From positions 62,001-126,000 of the forward strand of contig JAEUIQ010000036.1 of the NCBI GenBank assembly GCA_016794985.1: a stretch of 64,000 nt of DNA, in the 5' to 3' direction. This document shows, piece by piece, positions 27,090 through 36,472 of the stretch; the stretch's first letter is position 1; every line of letters starts with the position of its first letter. Position numbers and translations under genes: made by a program. A model generated the notes under the pieces. It was not told the DNA's origin, did not search any database, and saw only the letters and a list, made by a program, of their open reading frames with translations. The DNA is from Planctomycetaceae bacterium (GTDB taxonomy: Bacteria > Planctomycetota > Planctomycetia > Pirellulales > Pirellulaceae).

Positions 27090-27725
27090 TTACCAAAAGA
27101 AGTGGCGATACTCGATGCCTTTTAAAAAAATCAGAAACGGAAGTTTGACCGTGCTTAGCTTAAAGCGTCTCGCGTGAAGTCTATTGCATCTAAGGACACG
27201 GAACCCCTCACTGGCAAAGCAAGCTTCCTGAGTCCGATAAGTTTCTTCCGCTTGGGCGTCTGGTAGATTCGCAGAGTTGGCATTCCATGGGCTAATCCAA
27301 CCCCAACCGCCGGGTTTAATTAGTGAAGCTATTCCATGCACAAATTCTTCGTGTTGGCCACGTTCAGGAAACCACGTCGCATTAATGGAACCACGGCAAA
27401 AAACGCCATCAAATTGGCGTCCCAGGTCATGCCAGAACCTTTCTTTCGATAGGTTTACCTGATGAACTTCATGACCCCGATACTGGCCCAATTTAACCAT
27501 TGCGGGGTCAAGTTCCAAAGCAATCGCGTTTCCACCGAGCCTTTTTACCAGGTCGCAAAATTCATAATGGCCAGGACCGAGTTCCAAGAATGTCTTGTTC
27601 TTGAAAACCACCTTTTGGAAGAACCGCCGGTAAACACCATCGATAGAGTGATTCCGTTCTGGCAATCGACAGCCCGGCTCAATCGCAAGCCTGGCAATTT
27701 CAATTTCGGTTTGGTCGTATAACAT
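27090..27725 (-). CDS. Class I SAM-dependent methyltransferase, cassette A
   Basis: The protein shows the SAM-binding motif I FLELGPGHYEF, the ALELDPAMVKLG acidic loop, and a PGGWGWISPWN post-motif. It is paralogous to the gene at 31441-32088 (LDLGPGHYDF, LELDPAVIELG). As first gene of cassette A it may methylate the amidino or hydroxyl groups of the cassette's sugar. The ATG at 27725 has GGGAAG upstream; an ATG at 27755 would add ten residues. Confidence 0.82.
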   Translation of the reverse strand: MLYDQTEIEIARLAIEPGCRLPERNHSIDGVYRRFFQKVVFKNKTFLELGPGHYEFCDLVKRLGGNAIALELDPAMVKLGQYRGHEVHQVNLSKERFWHDLGRQFDGVFCRGSINATWFPERGQHEEFVHGIASLIKPGGWGWISPWNANSANLPDAQAEETYRTQEACFASEGFRVLRCNRLHARRFKLSTVKLPFLIFLKGIEYRHFFW

Positions 27726-27869
27726 TAAAGGTGCTTCCCATTGGTTTAAACACATGCATTAAGAATGAATTGGACGTTGCAATTTCTTAACAACGTGGGC
27801 CCAAAAATCATTCAAAACGTCGAAAACGGACTGGATTTTCACAAACACTAAACCCTATTCGCCCACACA

Positions 27870-29069
27870 TTAGGCAGAAAATAGGTAAATCTGGCGAAAC
27901 ATCTCGTCGTAGTTTTGCCAGCCTTGTTGGGATCTGTAATGTCTCGATTGCAATTTCGTACTTCGAATTTCGACCGGATCGCAGGTGTTTACAAATGTAG
28001 CCAAAGCTGAAACATCTGCGGGAATCGTCGAGCCCAGTTTTTCCTCGGAAACGATTTTGGCTTGAACCTCGAAGTTATTACTTACTAGTATAAAAAGTCC
28101 GGCTATGGAATACTCATAGAATTTGTTCGGCAGTGAATAGCGATAGCTTAATGAAATCTTTCGCGAAGAAAAAAAGACTCCGATATCCGCACTAGAGCTC
28201 CACGTGACTATCTCACGAACTGGGACGGACGCTTTAAAGTGAATGTTAGGCCACTTGGCCGAATAGGAGATCACCTTTTCAACTAACGGGCCGTGTCCCA
28301 TGATTACAAGATGTTTATCGTGCGTAGTCTTAGTGAATACATCCAAGAGTTCGTTAATTCCGCGAAACTCGTCAACTATGCCTTGGTACAAAAAAATCAG
28401 GTCATCCTTAGGTATGCTAAAGAAACTGCGCAGCAGTGTAGTTGGGACTACATCATTGCCCTTGGCCGGATTGTACGGCACATTGGGGATCACAAATGCG
28501 GTAGCGCAACGATAGTGATCTTCATACCAAGCTGCAATCGGCGGAGAGACGACAACTAGACGATCAGCCGTTCGAATAAACACTTTTTCAATTAAAAACG
28601 AAGCAACCCAAAGAAGCCCACGCAGACCAGTTCGATGCAATTCAAGTTCATGCGGCGAATAAACAAGTTTACATCCAATCAACAACTTTGAAACTGAGCA
28701 AAGAGGCAACAGTAGGAGCTGGTGGCAGGTTATAACCTTGGGCTTTGCCTTTAGCAAAAAGAATAATACACGAAAATAGAACTCGAGATAAGCCAAACTG
28801 CCGACAATTCGCTTGGGCCACTTGCCAACGGCAGATAGCCACTTACCAAACACAGAGCCTTTTACGCTTGGCAAAAGTACTAACTCAATTCCACGGCTTT
28901 TCTCTTCGCTCTTTGATTGATTCTCGGCCGCAGTGCCAATCAATAATACTCTCTCGACGATTTGGGTTCGAATCTGCGATTCTGCCTCTTTCTCAATACG
29001 TGATGCATTTTCCAGTCGTGAGTAGGAAACGTGCGCGCAGTTGTCGTTTAAGAATTTGGGTCGGAGCAT
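27870..29069 (-). CDS. GT4-like glycosyltransferase, cassette B
   Basis: A 399-residue paralogue of the cassette A transferase. Shared segments include VYSPHELELHRTGL, VVVSPPIAAWY, VIPNVPYNP, YQGIVDEFRG, and SLPNKFYEYSIAG. The first 25 residues are less conserved, and the start ATG at 29069 is the only good one nearby. It is followed by 114 bases of non-coding sequence before the cassette A methyltransferase, the largest gap between the two cassettes. Confidence 0.85.
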   Translation of the reverse strand: MLRPKFLNDNCAHVSYSRLENASRIEKEAESQIRTQIVERVLLIGTAAENQSKSEEKSRGIELVLLPSVKGSVFGKWLSAVGKWPKRIVGSLAYLEFYFRVLFFLLKAKPKVITCHQLLLLPLCSVSKLLIGCKLVYSPHELELHRTGLRGLLWVASFLIEKVFIRTADRLVVVSPPIAAWYEDHYRCATAFVIPNVPYNPAKGNDVVPTTLLRSFFSIPKDDLIFLYQGIVDEFRGINELLDVFTKTTHDKHLVIMGHGPLVEKVISYSAKWPNIHFKASVPVREIVTWSSSADIGVFFSSRKISLSYRYSLPNKFYEYSIAGLFILVSNNFEVQAKIVSEEKLGSTIPADVSALATFVNTCDPVEIRSTKLQSRHYRSQQGWQNYDEMFRQIYLFSA

Positions 29070-29178
29070 GATTGAGTCTATATTCTGTTCGCAATTTTGC
29101 CACGATCGGTCTACAAACTAATGGCAACCCTCGGTGACGGTCTGCCATAAACAGCCAAGCGCACGCTCGACAGTTCCA

Positions 29179-30327
29179 TCAAAGTCCCATCTTGTTAGCT
29201 ATCGCATTTAGAATTGCTATAGCTTTTTTCTTTCGCTGAGAAGTTGTGCGATACTCAAAGTGCTCATGGCATTGAGTTTGCATGAGGTTGTCAAATTCTG
29301 GCTCAGAAATGGCTAACTTATTTGCCATGTAAGTTCTATCTTCCGCGGTGTATTCGAGAGTTACACCTGTAGCGAATTCGTGAAGAGCCTCCTGACGCGA
29401 TAATTGTCCGGATGCCACCAGACTCGCGAGATGTGCTAAGCGTTTGTCGTATCCCCATCGATTCGGAAGATACCAGCCTTGAAAAAACTTCGTGAAACGT
29501 GACTCGTAGTGCTTCCCTCCATAGTATCGCCATCCAGCCTGTTTCTCAAGCTCGCGAATGGCCTCAAGCTTGTTGTAGGCCAGCAAATTCAAGGGCGATG
29601 CCTTTTTGAGTCGCCAAATCATTCGGTACCTAAAGAATCGCTCTGTATTGGACAGCAATGGGAATTTTTTCAATCGGAGCGTACCAAATCTTCGATGAAT
29701 GTCCAAGATATGTGTTACATCTGTATTGTCGTACCCCCATGAAGTTGGGAGAATTCCCTCGCAAGCATAGTTGGTTCCAATGAATGTCCACTTAACGTTG
29801 TGTCGCGAAGCGTGACGGAGAAACCCCGCGGAAATCGCGTGGTCCTGTGGAATATCTTGATTTGGAACACCAGCGCGAAAAAAAGCCAGTTGCAAGTCTC
29901 GCATTTCGTCCCAATCAACAACCAAAGTATCCAAATCAAAGCCACCGTAACTAATCAAGTTTTCGATGTTCTTGACAGCCAACTCGGAGTTCCAACCCGT
30001 ATCTACATGAACGATTAGAGTTCGCAAGTCCCATTGTTTGCACAGATAGGCGATGTAGGAACTATCAACGCCACCACTTAGCCCAAGAACGACGTCGTAA
30101 TCACGTCCCTTCCCATCGGATTTGACAGTTTCAAGCAGTCTATCAAGTTTGTTGGAATCGCCTGATGGGTTCCATCCTTGAGCCTTCCAGCGATCAACAG
30201 CCAGGCAATGATTGCATCTCCCGTCCTCATTAAACGTAATGAGAGGATCCGAGGTATCCATGATACAAAAAGTGCATTGTTGATAACGGGCTTGCGATTT
30301 CTTTAGATTTTGATCGTTCGCTCGCAT
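29179..30327 (-). CDS. N-acetyl-sugar amidotransferase (WbpG/PseA-like), cassette B
   Basis: From the ATG at 30327 the protein is about 382 residues. It has an intact zinc-finger quartet (CTFC and CNHC), the PP-loop LSGGVDSS, VHVDTGWNSELAV, and WRYYGGKHYESRFTKFFQ. It should adenylate the acetamido carbonyl and accept ammonia delivered by HisF/HisH. The longer frame from 30408 adds a basic, motif-free extension that I consider non-coding. It has a paralogue in cassette A and a third at 42649-43875. Confidence 0.87.
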   Translation of the reverse strand: MRANDQNLKKSQARYQQCTFCIMDTSDPLITFNEDGRCNHCLAVDRWKAQGWNPSGDSNKLDRLLETVKSDGKGRDYDVVLGLSGGVDSSYIAYLCKQWDLRTLIVHVDTGWNSELAVKNIENLISYGGFDLDTLVVDWDEMRDLQLAFFRAGVPNQDIPQDHAISAGFLRHASRHNVKWTFIGTNYACEGILPTSWGYDNTDVTHILDIHRRFGTLRLKKFPLLSNTERFFRYRMIWRLKKASPLNLLAYNKLEAIRELEKQAGWRYYGGKHYESRFTKFFQGWYLPNRWGYDKRLAHLASLVASGQLSRQEALHEFATGVTLEYTAEDRTYMANKLAISEPEFDNLMQTQCHEHFEYRTTSQRKKKAIAILNAIANKMGL

Positions 30328-30532
30328 TCGATTTCTCGCAATGTGGAGTTTAATTTGAATTGATTCGAGAAGTAAACAAATACCCAAACGTTTCGGAGAC
30401 TTGGTCATCCAAAGTTAGCTATTTGTCTCCATTTCTGGAGATGACACAACGGAATTCATCAGTAGGTTTGAAATTAGGATCTTGCGGGATCTGACCATAC
30501 TTCTAAGGCTCTTTCCGCGTGAGAGCGATTCT

Positions 30533-31444
30533 TTAGTCCAATTGCCATAATCTTCTCCACCATCGTTCTTTGGAAATTGGCCGGTCAAGCCACATCTCCG
30601 ACAAATCATCACCGTAGTACTGCGGATGGAACAGAAAATGGATTTGGCTTCCATTGACTGCTGCCCTGGCAACTTCGCGGGGATCCTTGACCGTCTCAAA
30701 TTCAACATGCCCATCCGACCAATTCAGATCTACGCAGACTCCGTTTCCGCTGTAGACCCAAGCAAGGTGCTGTAATGATTCATGAAAGCCCAAATCGCTG
30801 TTCCCTTCGCGATTTGGGCCAGGTCGACCGCCGTGCGGGACAAAAGTTCTAAGCCTTACGTTACTCGACCAATATTCCAAGTCGGTTTCGATTTCTGTTG
30901 TGACCTCCTCGAGATCGTAGCGTACGTTTTCATAGGCATTAAAATGGTAGCCAATTTCGAATCCAATAGATTCTAAATGTCTCAAAGTACTAAAGTCGAT
31001 GTCATAGCTTTCCTCGGTTGGTGGACCGTAGCTAGATTTTCGAAAAAAATAGCAACTACTTCGAACTCCTAATGACTGCTCGAACTGCATCAATCGAACT
31101 GTCATTTCCGGGAATCTGTCCGCGTCGTGTTGAATGAATACGGTCGGAGCCGAAGATGAAAAAAACTTTGCGAGACGGTGCTGGCGGCGTTCAACAATTG
31201 CCTTTCGCCAAAGTTTCCAGCATATACCGGTCATATAGCGAGGTAGAAATCCTAGGACGTTGGTTGATCTGAACTCATTGAGGCGAATAGACCTGAACTC
31301 GCACTTTTGATTCGAATTCCATTTGCCATCTAAGTAATCGCCAAAAGTCATGTACTTGGCGTTTCGCGATCTCAATATTTCAAAAACTTCACTCAGCAGC
31401 GAATACGGAAAACAAACCTCATTTTTTCGCAATAAGTTGTTCAT
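30533..31444 (-). CDS. Polysaccharide-deacetylase-like protein, cassette B
   Basis: A cytoplasmic CE4-like protein of about 303 residues with IQHDADRFPEM, GYHFNAYEN, FVPHGGRPGPN, NWSDGH and FHPQYYGDD, matching the cassette A paralogue segment by segment. The His/Asp clusters are suitable metal ligands. The ATG at 31444 overlaps the methyltransferase stop as ATGA, so the two are coupled; an upstream ATG at 31456 is also in frame. Substrate is unknown. Confidence 0.7.
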   Translation of the reverse strand: MNNLLRKNEVCFPYSLLSEVFEILRSRNAKYMTFGDYLDGKWNSNQKCEFRSIRLNEFRSTNVLGFLPRYMTGICWKLWRKAIVERRQHRLAKFFSSSAPTVFIQHDADRFPEMTVRLMQFEQSLGVRSSCYFFRKSSYGPPTEESYDIDFSTLRHLESIGFEIGYHFNAYENVRYDLEEVTTEIETDLEYWSSNVRLRTFVPHGGRPGPNREGNSDLGFHESLQHLAWVYSGNGVCVDLNWSDGHVEFETVKDPREVARAAVNGSQIHFLFHPQYYGDDLSEMWLDRPISKERWWRRLWQLD

Positions 31445-32088
31445 CGAAAGAGCCATGGAAAACGGACATAACGAAGATTTTTTGTTAGGACAAAGGCTGG
31501 CAAGATTCCGGAAGAGATTCCGAAGTAGTTCCGTTCGATAGATGTGAGTTTCGTTAACTTGAAGCCCAGTTTTTGAAAAGCTCTAATTTGCATCTTTTGA
31601 TTTTCGATCGAGTTTTGTCCGGCCGTTTCAGGCCCCGAGTTACATGGTGATATTAATGCCCAGCCATCCGGACGCAGGCACGAAACAATATCATTGGCAT
31701 AGGAATTCTGTTCGGACTCCGTTGACCACCAACTGGCGTCGATTGATCCATTGCAAAATATTCCATCGATTGCTCCTTCACCAAACGTCGAGACGTATTG
31801 GGGCTTCTTGAGATCGAACTCGATGGGCTCGAAGCCTCGATATCGTCCCAACTCGATGACTGCGGGGTCAAGTTCCAACGGTATTACAGTAGCTCCCTGG
31901 AAACGAGCCAATATGCCGAAGTCGTAATGACCTGGCCCCAAATCTAATATTTTCCTCCCCGAGAAATTTTTGTCGCGCAGAAAGTGTTTCATGAATCGCA
32001 TAAAGTTAATGTATGCTCGATCGGCTCGCCTTATTCCAGGCTCCCAAGCATTGGCCACAATTTCCTGCTCTTTTGGACTTACAAGCAT
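31441..32088 (-). CDS. Class I SAM-dependent methyltransferase, cassette B
   Basis: The 215-residue protein has motif I ILDLGPGHYDF, the LELDPAVIELGRYRG segment, an acidic loop FCNGSIDASWW and a final PWLF, all shared with the cassette A methyltransferase. It is the first gene of the upstream cassette and is preceded by the flippase. Probable role: methylation of a sugar precursor, possibly the amidino nitrogen. Confidence 0.82.
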   Translation of the reverse strand: MLVSPKEQEIVANAWEPGIRRADRAYINFMRFMKHFLRDKNFSGRKILDLGPGHYDFGILARFQGATVIPLELDPAVIELGRYRGFEPIEFDLKKPQYVSTFGEGAIDGIFCNGSIDASWWSTESEQNSYANDIVSCLRPDGWALISPCNSGPETAGQNSIENQKMQIRAFQKLGFKLTKLTSIERNYFGISSGILPAFVLTKNLRYVRFPWLFR

Positions 32089-32130
32089 TTCACACCTTTG
32101 TCGATTTGTTGACGGTTTGTGAGTCGATCA

Positions 32131-33399
32131 TTACTTTGCTGTCAACAAGTCAGAGCGATTTGACAGCCAAATGATTGCGACACCATAAAGTTGATAAGAC
32201 AATGCGCTGGTCATCACGTAGGCGATGACCGTTTCCCAAACTGATAACTCGAGTAGGCTTGCTAAAAAAAAGCAAGTCACGACCGAGCAAATGTTCAAGA
32301 CTTGCCAAATAATATCATATTTGGGCAGCTTTCCGTAGAACATCAGCGAGCTCAAACCACCGAACACGAACTTGTTACAAAATTCGATCCCAAAAAGGAC
32401 CACATAAGGAATAGCTGGTGTCCATTGGCTTCCGAATAAATATGGGATTAGAGGAACTCCAACTAGCACTAATCCGATAAAAAGGATCGTGCCAGTCGTC
32501 AGATAATAGCAAAAACTTTTCATTACTACATTTCTTGCTTGCCCTGTATTTTCGATTTCATTTGAAAGAGCATTCGAGTAGACTCGCTGTAGTGAACTTC
32601 CAATAGCATTTAGCGGAAGTCCAAGTATTCTGCGAGTAAACGCATAGTACCCCAATAGATTGATGTCCATGTTGGCAAAGAACATGGTTGGAATTGAATT
32701 TGTAAAGCCAGCCATAAAGTTTCCGGGAAGGAAAAGAATTGGTAGGCGCCAATGTTTCCAAGCGACTTGAGAAACTTGATGACGGTTCAGCACAAGGTTA
32801 TCGCCGAAGACGCGACGGCAACACAATACGCCCAAATACGTTACAACGATTAATTGAGAAATTAGATTACTGATAACGATGCCGATGAAACCTATGCCGC
32901 AAAGGGCGAATCCGACTTGTGAAATCATTGCTACCGATGTTGAGCCAATTTTTAGCCTTGCTAGAACTGAGAAGTTTCCGAGGCGCGTCAGATACGTTGA
33001 CAATAAATTGTAAGTACCAGCCAATAGCACGTAAGAAGGTAAGGCCCAAGTCCAAACTGATGAAACATGCGGGTCGTCGCAGTTTCGGCCGTAGACTAGT
33101 AAGAAAATAGTCGCGGCAATGGTAACACAAACCAAGCAGAACGCGGAAAGTAGCAACCCGTCAAATTGTCCTTGTGGAGTGTTTTCCAGTAGTATCGAAC
33201 GTTCGTATCCAAACATTGAAACTGAGGTTGTTAGCGTCGCGATCGCGAAATAGAGTTCGTAATGCCCGAAGTCGGCAACCGCGTACATTCTTGCAATAAC
33301 CGGCGCGAAGGCGATCACAATCGCGGCGGCGAGAAACTCCGCAGATGCTAATTGCAGAAAGCTTCGAAAGTACGAGACAGAGGGATTATGGTGCGTCAA
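32131..33399 (-). CDS. Wzx-type oligosaccharide flippase
   Basis: This 422-residue protein has about twelve hydrophobic segments and the MATE/MOP flippase pattern: an N-terminal ASAEFLAAAIVIAFAPVIARMYAVADFGHYEL segment resembling other O-unit flippases (quoted in parts by position, residues 18-47), and paired repeats around 40-150 and 240-330. It would move lipid-linked repeat units across the inner membrane. It is next to the Wzy-like gene, so the pair serves the same glycan. The start is a TTG at 33399; no ATG lies nearby. Confidence 0.82.
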   Translation of the reverse strand: MTHHNPSVSYFRSFLQLASAEFLAAAIVIAFAPVIARMYAVADFGHYELYFAIATLTTSVSMFGYERSILLENTPQGQFDGLLLSAFCLVCVTIAATIFLLVYGRNCDDPHVSSVWTWALPSYVLLAGTYNLLSTYLTRLGNFSVLARLKIGSTSVAMISQVGFALCGIGFIGIVISNLISQLIVVTYLGVLCCRRVFGDNLVLNRHQVSQVAWKHWRLPILFLPGNFMAGFTNSIPTMFFANMDINLLGYYAFTRRILGLPLNAIGSSLQRVYSNALSNEIENTGQARNVVMKSFCYYLTTGTILFIGLVLVGVPLIPYLFGSQWTPAIPYVVLFGIEFCNKFVFGGLSSLMFYGKLPKYDIIWQVLNICSVVTCFFLASLLELSVWETVIAYVMTSALSYQLYGVAIIWLSNRSDLLTAK

Positions 33400-33533
33400 A
33401 TTTGTTGGTTCTTAATCATTGAAATGACGCTTGGCCATGGTCGATATAGGTTGTCCCAGTCAATGAATGAATAACTCGGATATAAGGTCCGGTAACAACA
33501 AACATCCGGACAATTAGACTTCGAGGAAAGGTA

Positions 33534-34772
33534 TCACGCTGGCGATTTTTCACTACTAAATAGGGCTGAAGCCCCAAGCATGAACCACACCGGTGTCCAA
33601 CTAAAGAACGTCGATACAGTCGAAATCGCGAACACAATTAAAGTTAATAGTGAAGGTCGAAAGCTTCCATTGGTGCTTCGGGATACAAAGTAGAATGCCC
33701 ATGCGAAAATCGCAAAGCCAAATACTCCCAAATGGGTTAGTAATGAAAGAGGTAGGCTATGCACATAGTTCCCATGACCACCAATTCGTTCCTCGACGAC
33801 ATAATCTCCCGTGAAAGGAGAAGAAGCCCACTGGTCCCAAAACAGTTCCAAGATGGATAATCGTGCTCTCACAGAACTAATCATCCAGTCGCCTTCGGTG
33901 AGCGCCGAAAAACGGGTAGTCTCAAGAAGATCAGTCAATAACTCTGGTACAAAGGCAAATCCCAAAACAGCTACAGTTAACACAAGTCCGAATAATGAAA
34001 CTATCGACACATGCCTGAGCACCAAAAATCCGATTGAACACGACAGCGCTAAAAAGACTAGGACGATGGATGTAGATTGTAGTTTGGCGATCAAGTAGGT
34101 CAGCACCATCGAGGTGGAGATGTAGATTGTGGCGGATATCACGGCGAGACCCGTCGCCCGGGCTTGAACTGATGTCTTCCAAAGCGACTGCATGATCAAA
34201 ACTACCCCGACCATGAGTATGGTTGCCGAACCAGCAACTTGTTGGTAGCTAATGGTCTCTACAATGCCTTCCGAGGCGTCGCGTATTGCATACGCAGGAA
34301 TCAACAGGACCATTGGAGGACCAATCAATCCCAAAGACAGTGCTAATGGGTTTCTTGAATTGGCGACGTATGCTGTAATGTCTTCCGTTGCAACGGCTGC
34401 CATGAAGCCCACCAACAGCCAAGGAACTAGGCCGTGTCTTGACATCAGGACTGGTAAGATTTCACGGTCTGCTGCAATGAGCGCGATGAGAAGATAGAAC
34501 AGAAACACAGCTATTAGGGTAACTCCAATAGTCTTAACACGCATTATCACGTCGGAACTGATCAATCGAGGTAACATGGCTATCCCCATCACCACGAAGC
34601 CCATCAAATCGACACGCGTGGACAAAATCTCATTGGCATCCAAATAAATCGTTCGCGACAAAAGCAACAAAAACGTCGCAAAAAATACAAGCGCTGACAC
34701 CGGTAATCGTTGGGGCAGTGGAGCGTGATATACGGGAGGGAATGCTGGGTTAATTCGTAGGTACTCCGCCAA
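33534..34772 (-). CDS. Wzy/O-antigen-ligase-like polymerase
   Basis: The 412-residue protein has about eleven membrane segments and one large periplasmic loop (about 290-345) containing the GHGNYVHSLPLSLLTHLG segment, the signature region of Wzy_C/WaaL-type enzymes (conserved His and Asn). It should polymerise flipped repeat units or ligate the chain to a lipid acceptor in the periplasm. Start is a TTG at 34772. It is located between Wzx and the WbpB homologue. Confidence 0.82.
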   Translation of the reverse strand: MAEYLRINPAFPPVYHAPLPQRLPVSALVFFATFLLLLSRTIYLDANEILSTRVDLMGFVVMGIAMLPRLISSDVIMRVKTIGVTLIAVFLFYLLIALIAADREILPVLMSRHGLVPWLLVGFMAAVATEDITAYVANSRNPLALSLGLIGPPMVLLIPAYAIRDASEGIVETISYQQVAGSATILMVGVVLIMQSLWKTSVQARATGLAVISATIYISTSMVLTYLIAKLQSTSIVLVFLALSCSIGFLVLRHVSIVSLFGLVLTVAVLGFAFVPELLTDLLETTRFSALTEGDWMISSVRARLSILELFWDQWASSPFTGDYVVEERIGGHGNYVHSLPLSLLTHLGVFGFAIFAWAFYFVSRSTNGSFRPSLLTLIVFAISTVSTFFSWTPVWFMLGASALFSSEKSPA

Positions 34773-34921
34773 ATTTAGGCAATACTCAAAAGGTCAAGTT
34801 TGAGTCAAATCGCAAAATCGTTCACTCAATCTTCGTGATCGTCGGCGAGAATGGGGCAAAATCGCGAACGGGTCCGAAGTTCGAATGGTCGTCCGAAACT
34901 TATTTTGGGCTTAAGCCAAGG

Positions 34922-35875
34922 CTATGATTTTCCACCCATATACGGATGCGCTGATTCATTGGGAGACACTACGGTACTGGTTCGGATTTGGTACACAAGT
35001 TCAATAGCGGGCTGCGAGTCTTCGATTCCAAAACCACCCCCAGCAAGAATGTCTTTGTAGACTTCGGTGTGCAAGTCAGTGAATCCAGTCGATAGGTCTA
35101 TCTCTTCCCCATCAACGGTAATCGAACGAAAGGCGTGGCCGTTTTTCGCTCGTACTTGCTCGGGCAAGTCATTCGCATCGACCGACAAGAACCAGCGAAT
35201 CCGGGCCTTTTCCAATTCCAAAACACCCGACATCCGCGAAGGTTGATTTAGGTGCAAAAAGCTTCGGTTCGGGCGACCATAAATCCAAGACAAAAAGTCG
35301 AAGAAGTGTACGCCGATGTTCATGGCGACACCACCCGAACGTTCCACATCGCCCTTCCACGACTGATGATACCACTTTCCACGACGAGTAATGTAAGTTA
35401 GACAAATTTCGCGGCGATGCCCGTTCGCAGCCGCGTCAATCTCTTTCTTCAAACGAATCAAGTCGGGATGCAATCGCAATTGTAGAACCGAATAAACTTT
35501 CTTGCCATAATCTTGTTCCAGGTCACGTAGTTGATCCAGGTTCCACGGGCTGATGACCAAAGGCTTTTCGCAAATCGCATTTGATCCCACGCGGAGCGCT
35601 AGACGACAATGCGAATCGTGCAAGTAGTTCGGCGTGCAAATGCTCACGTAGTCGATCGGACTTCCGTTGGTCTCGCGACGCTGCTTTTCCAAGAAACGAT
35701 CGAATCGTTCGATCTCAGTGAAGAAGTTGGCATCTGGGAAATGATTGTCCATGATTCCAACCGCGTCGTGCTTGTCAACTGCGGCAACCAAACGGTTGCC
35801 GGTCTCTTTGATGGCCTTCAAGTGCTTCGGAGCAATAAACCCAGCGACGCCGATCAATGCAAAATTCTTAGACAT
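34922..35875 (-). CDS. wbpB: Gfo/Idh/MocA oxidoreductase (WbpB/WlbA-like UDP-GlcNAcA 3-dehydrogenase)
   Basis: The 317-residue protein starts with the Rossmann segment FALIGVAGFIAPKHLKAI, which I recognise from WbpB/WlbA, and includes CTPNYLHDSHC, CEKPLVI and the catalytic region GKWYHQSWKGDVERSGGVAMNIGVHFFD (residues about 175-200). WbpB oxidises UDP-GlcNAcA at C3, giving the substrate of WbpE. WbpA-, WbpE- and WbpD-like genes lie 13-18 kb upstream in the same orientation. It is the first gene after a 597-base gap. Confidence 0.88.
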   Translation of the reverse strand: MSKNFALIGVAGFIAPKHLKAIKETGNRLVAAVDKHDAVGIMDNHFPDANFFTEIERFDRFLEKQRRETNGSPIDYVSICTPNYLHDSHCRLALRVGSNAICEKPLVISPWNLDQLRDLEQDYGKKVYSVLQLRLHPDLIRLKKEIDAAANGHRREICLTYITRRGKWYHQSWKGDVERSGGVAMNIGVHFFDFLSWIYGRPNRSFLHLNQPSRMSGVLELEKARIRWFLSVDANDLPEQVRAKNGHAFRSITVDGEEIDLSTGFTDLHTEVYKDILAGGGFGIEDSQPAIELVYQIRTSTVVSPNESAHPYMGGKS

Positions 35876-36472
35876 GTTTGCTTTCGAGTGTATGGTTCGG
35901 AGGAAATTTGGGCGCGAAAAATCATCGGTTGCACTTGGGCAACTCGGTACAAATCGTCGATTGTGCTAACGGATTGAATCACCCGAATCGGAGTATAGAT
36001 ACTGCAAGGGTCGTACGGGCACTTCCTAACGAAAAATGCAGACTCCGTCCACCTGGGTGACCGCTTCCGCGAATTCAACACGCAACTAATCGACAACAGT
36101 AAATAATCAAACGGTCACCTAGCCCGACCGTGCCTCTAGAATAGTCCGCAAATCAGAAATCGACGAGGGCGCCAGAAATTCGTTCACCAAACTTTAACTC
36201 CCAGCGGTAGGACTTGCTGGTTATACGGCTGGTTACGAAAACGCGACCTGTGCCGCGAACCGACTGACGAAACGGCTCCAGCTCGGAAATATCGCTGGGA
36301 AGTTAAGTGGTATGTAATGGTTTATTTAGGAAAAAGTTCAGAAAACGCTCGAAGGTTGTTTTCGAATTCCGAGATTGCAACGAATTTCGAGACTGCACCA
36401 GCCAGGTTCTTGGTTGGCGTGTTTGGCGTTTGATGGTCGGTGACGTTTTGGGTTGCGTTGGGATTAGGGTGG
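35876..36472. other. Non-coding gap upstream of wbpB
   Basis: Frames such as 35854-36096 (minus) and 35609-35977 (plus) have no motifs or overlap wbpB. The gap has short imperfect direct repeats (gagattgcaacgaatt / gagactgcacc near 36368-36400) but nothing I can name. It should contain the wbpB promoter. Confidence 0.45.
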
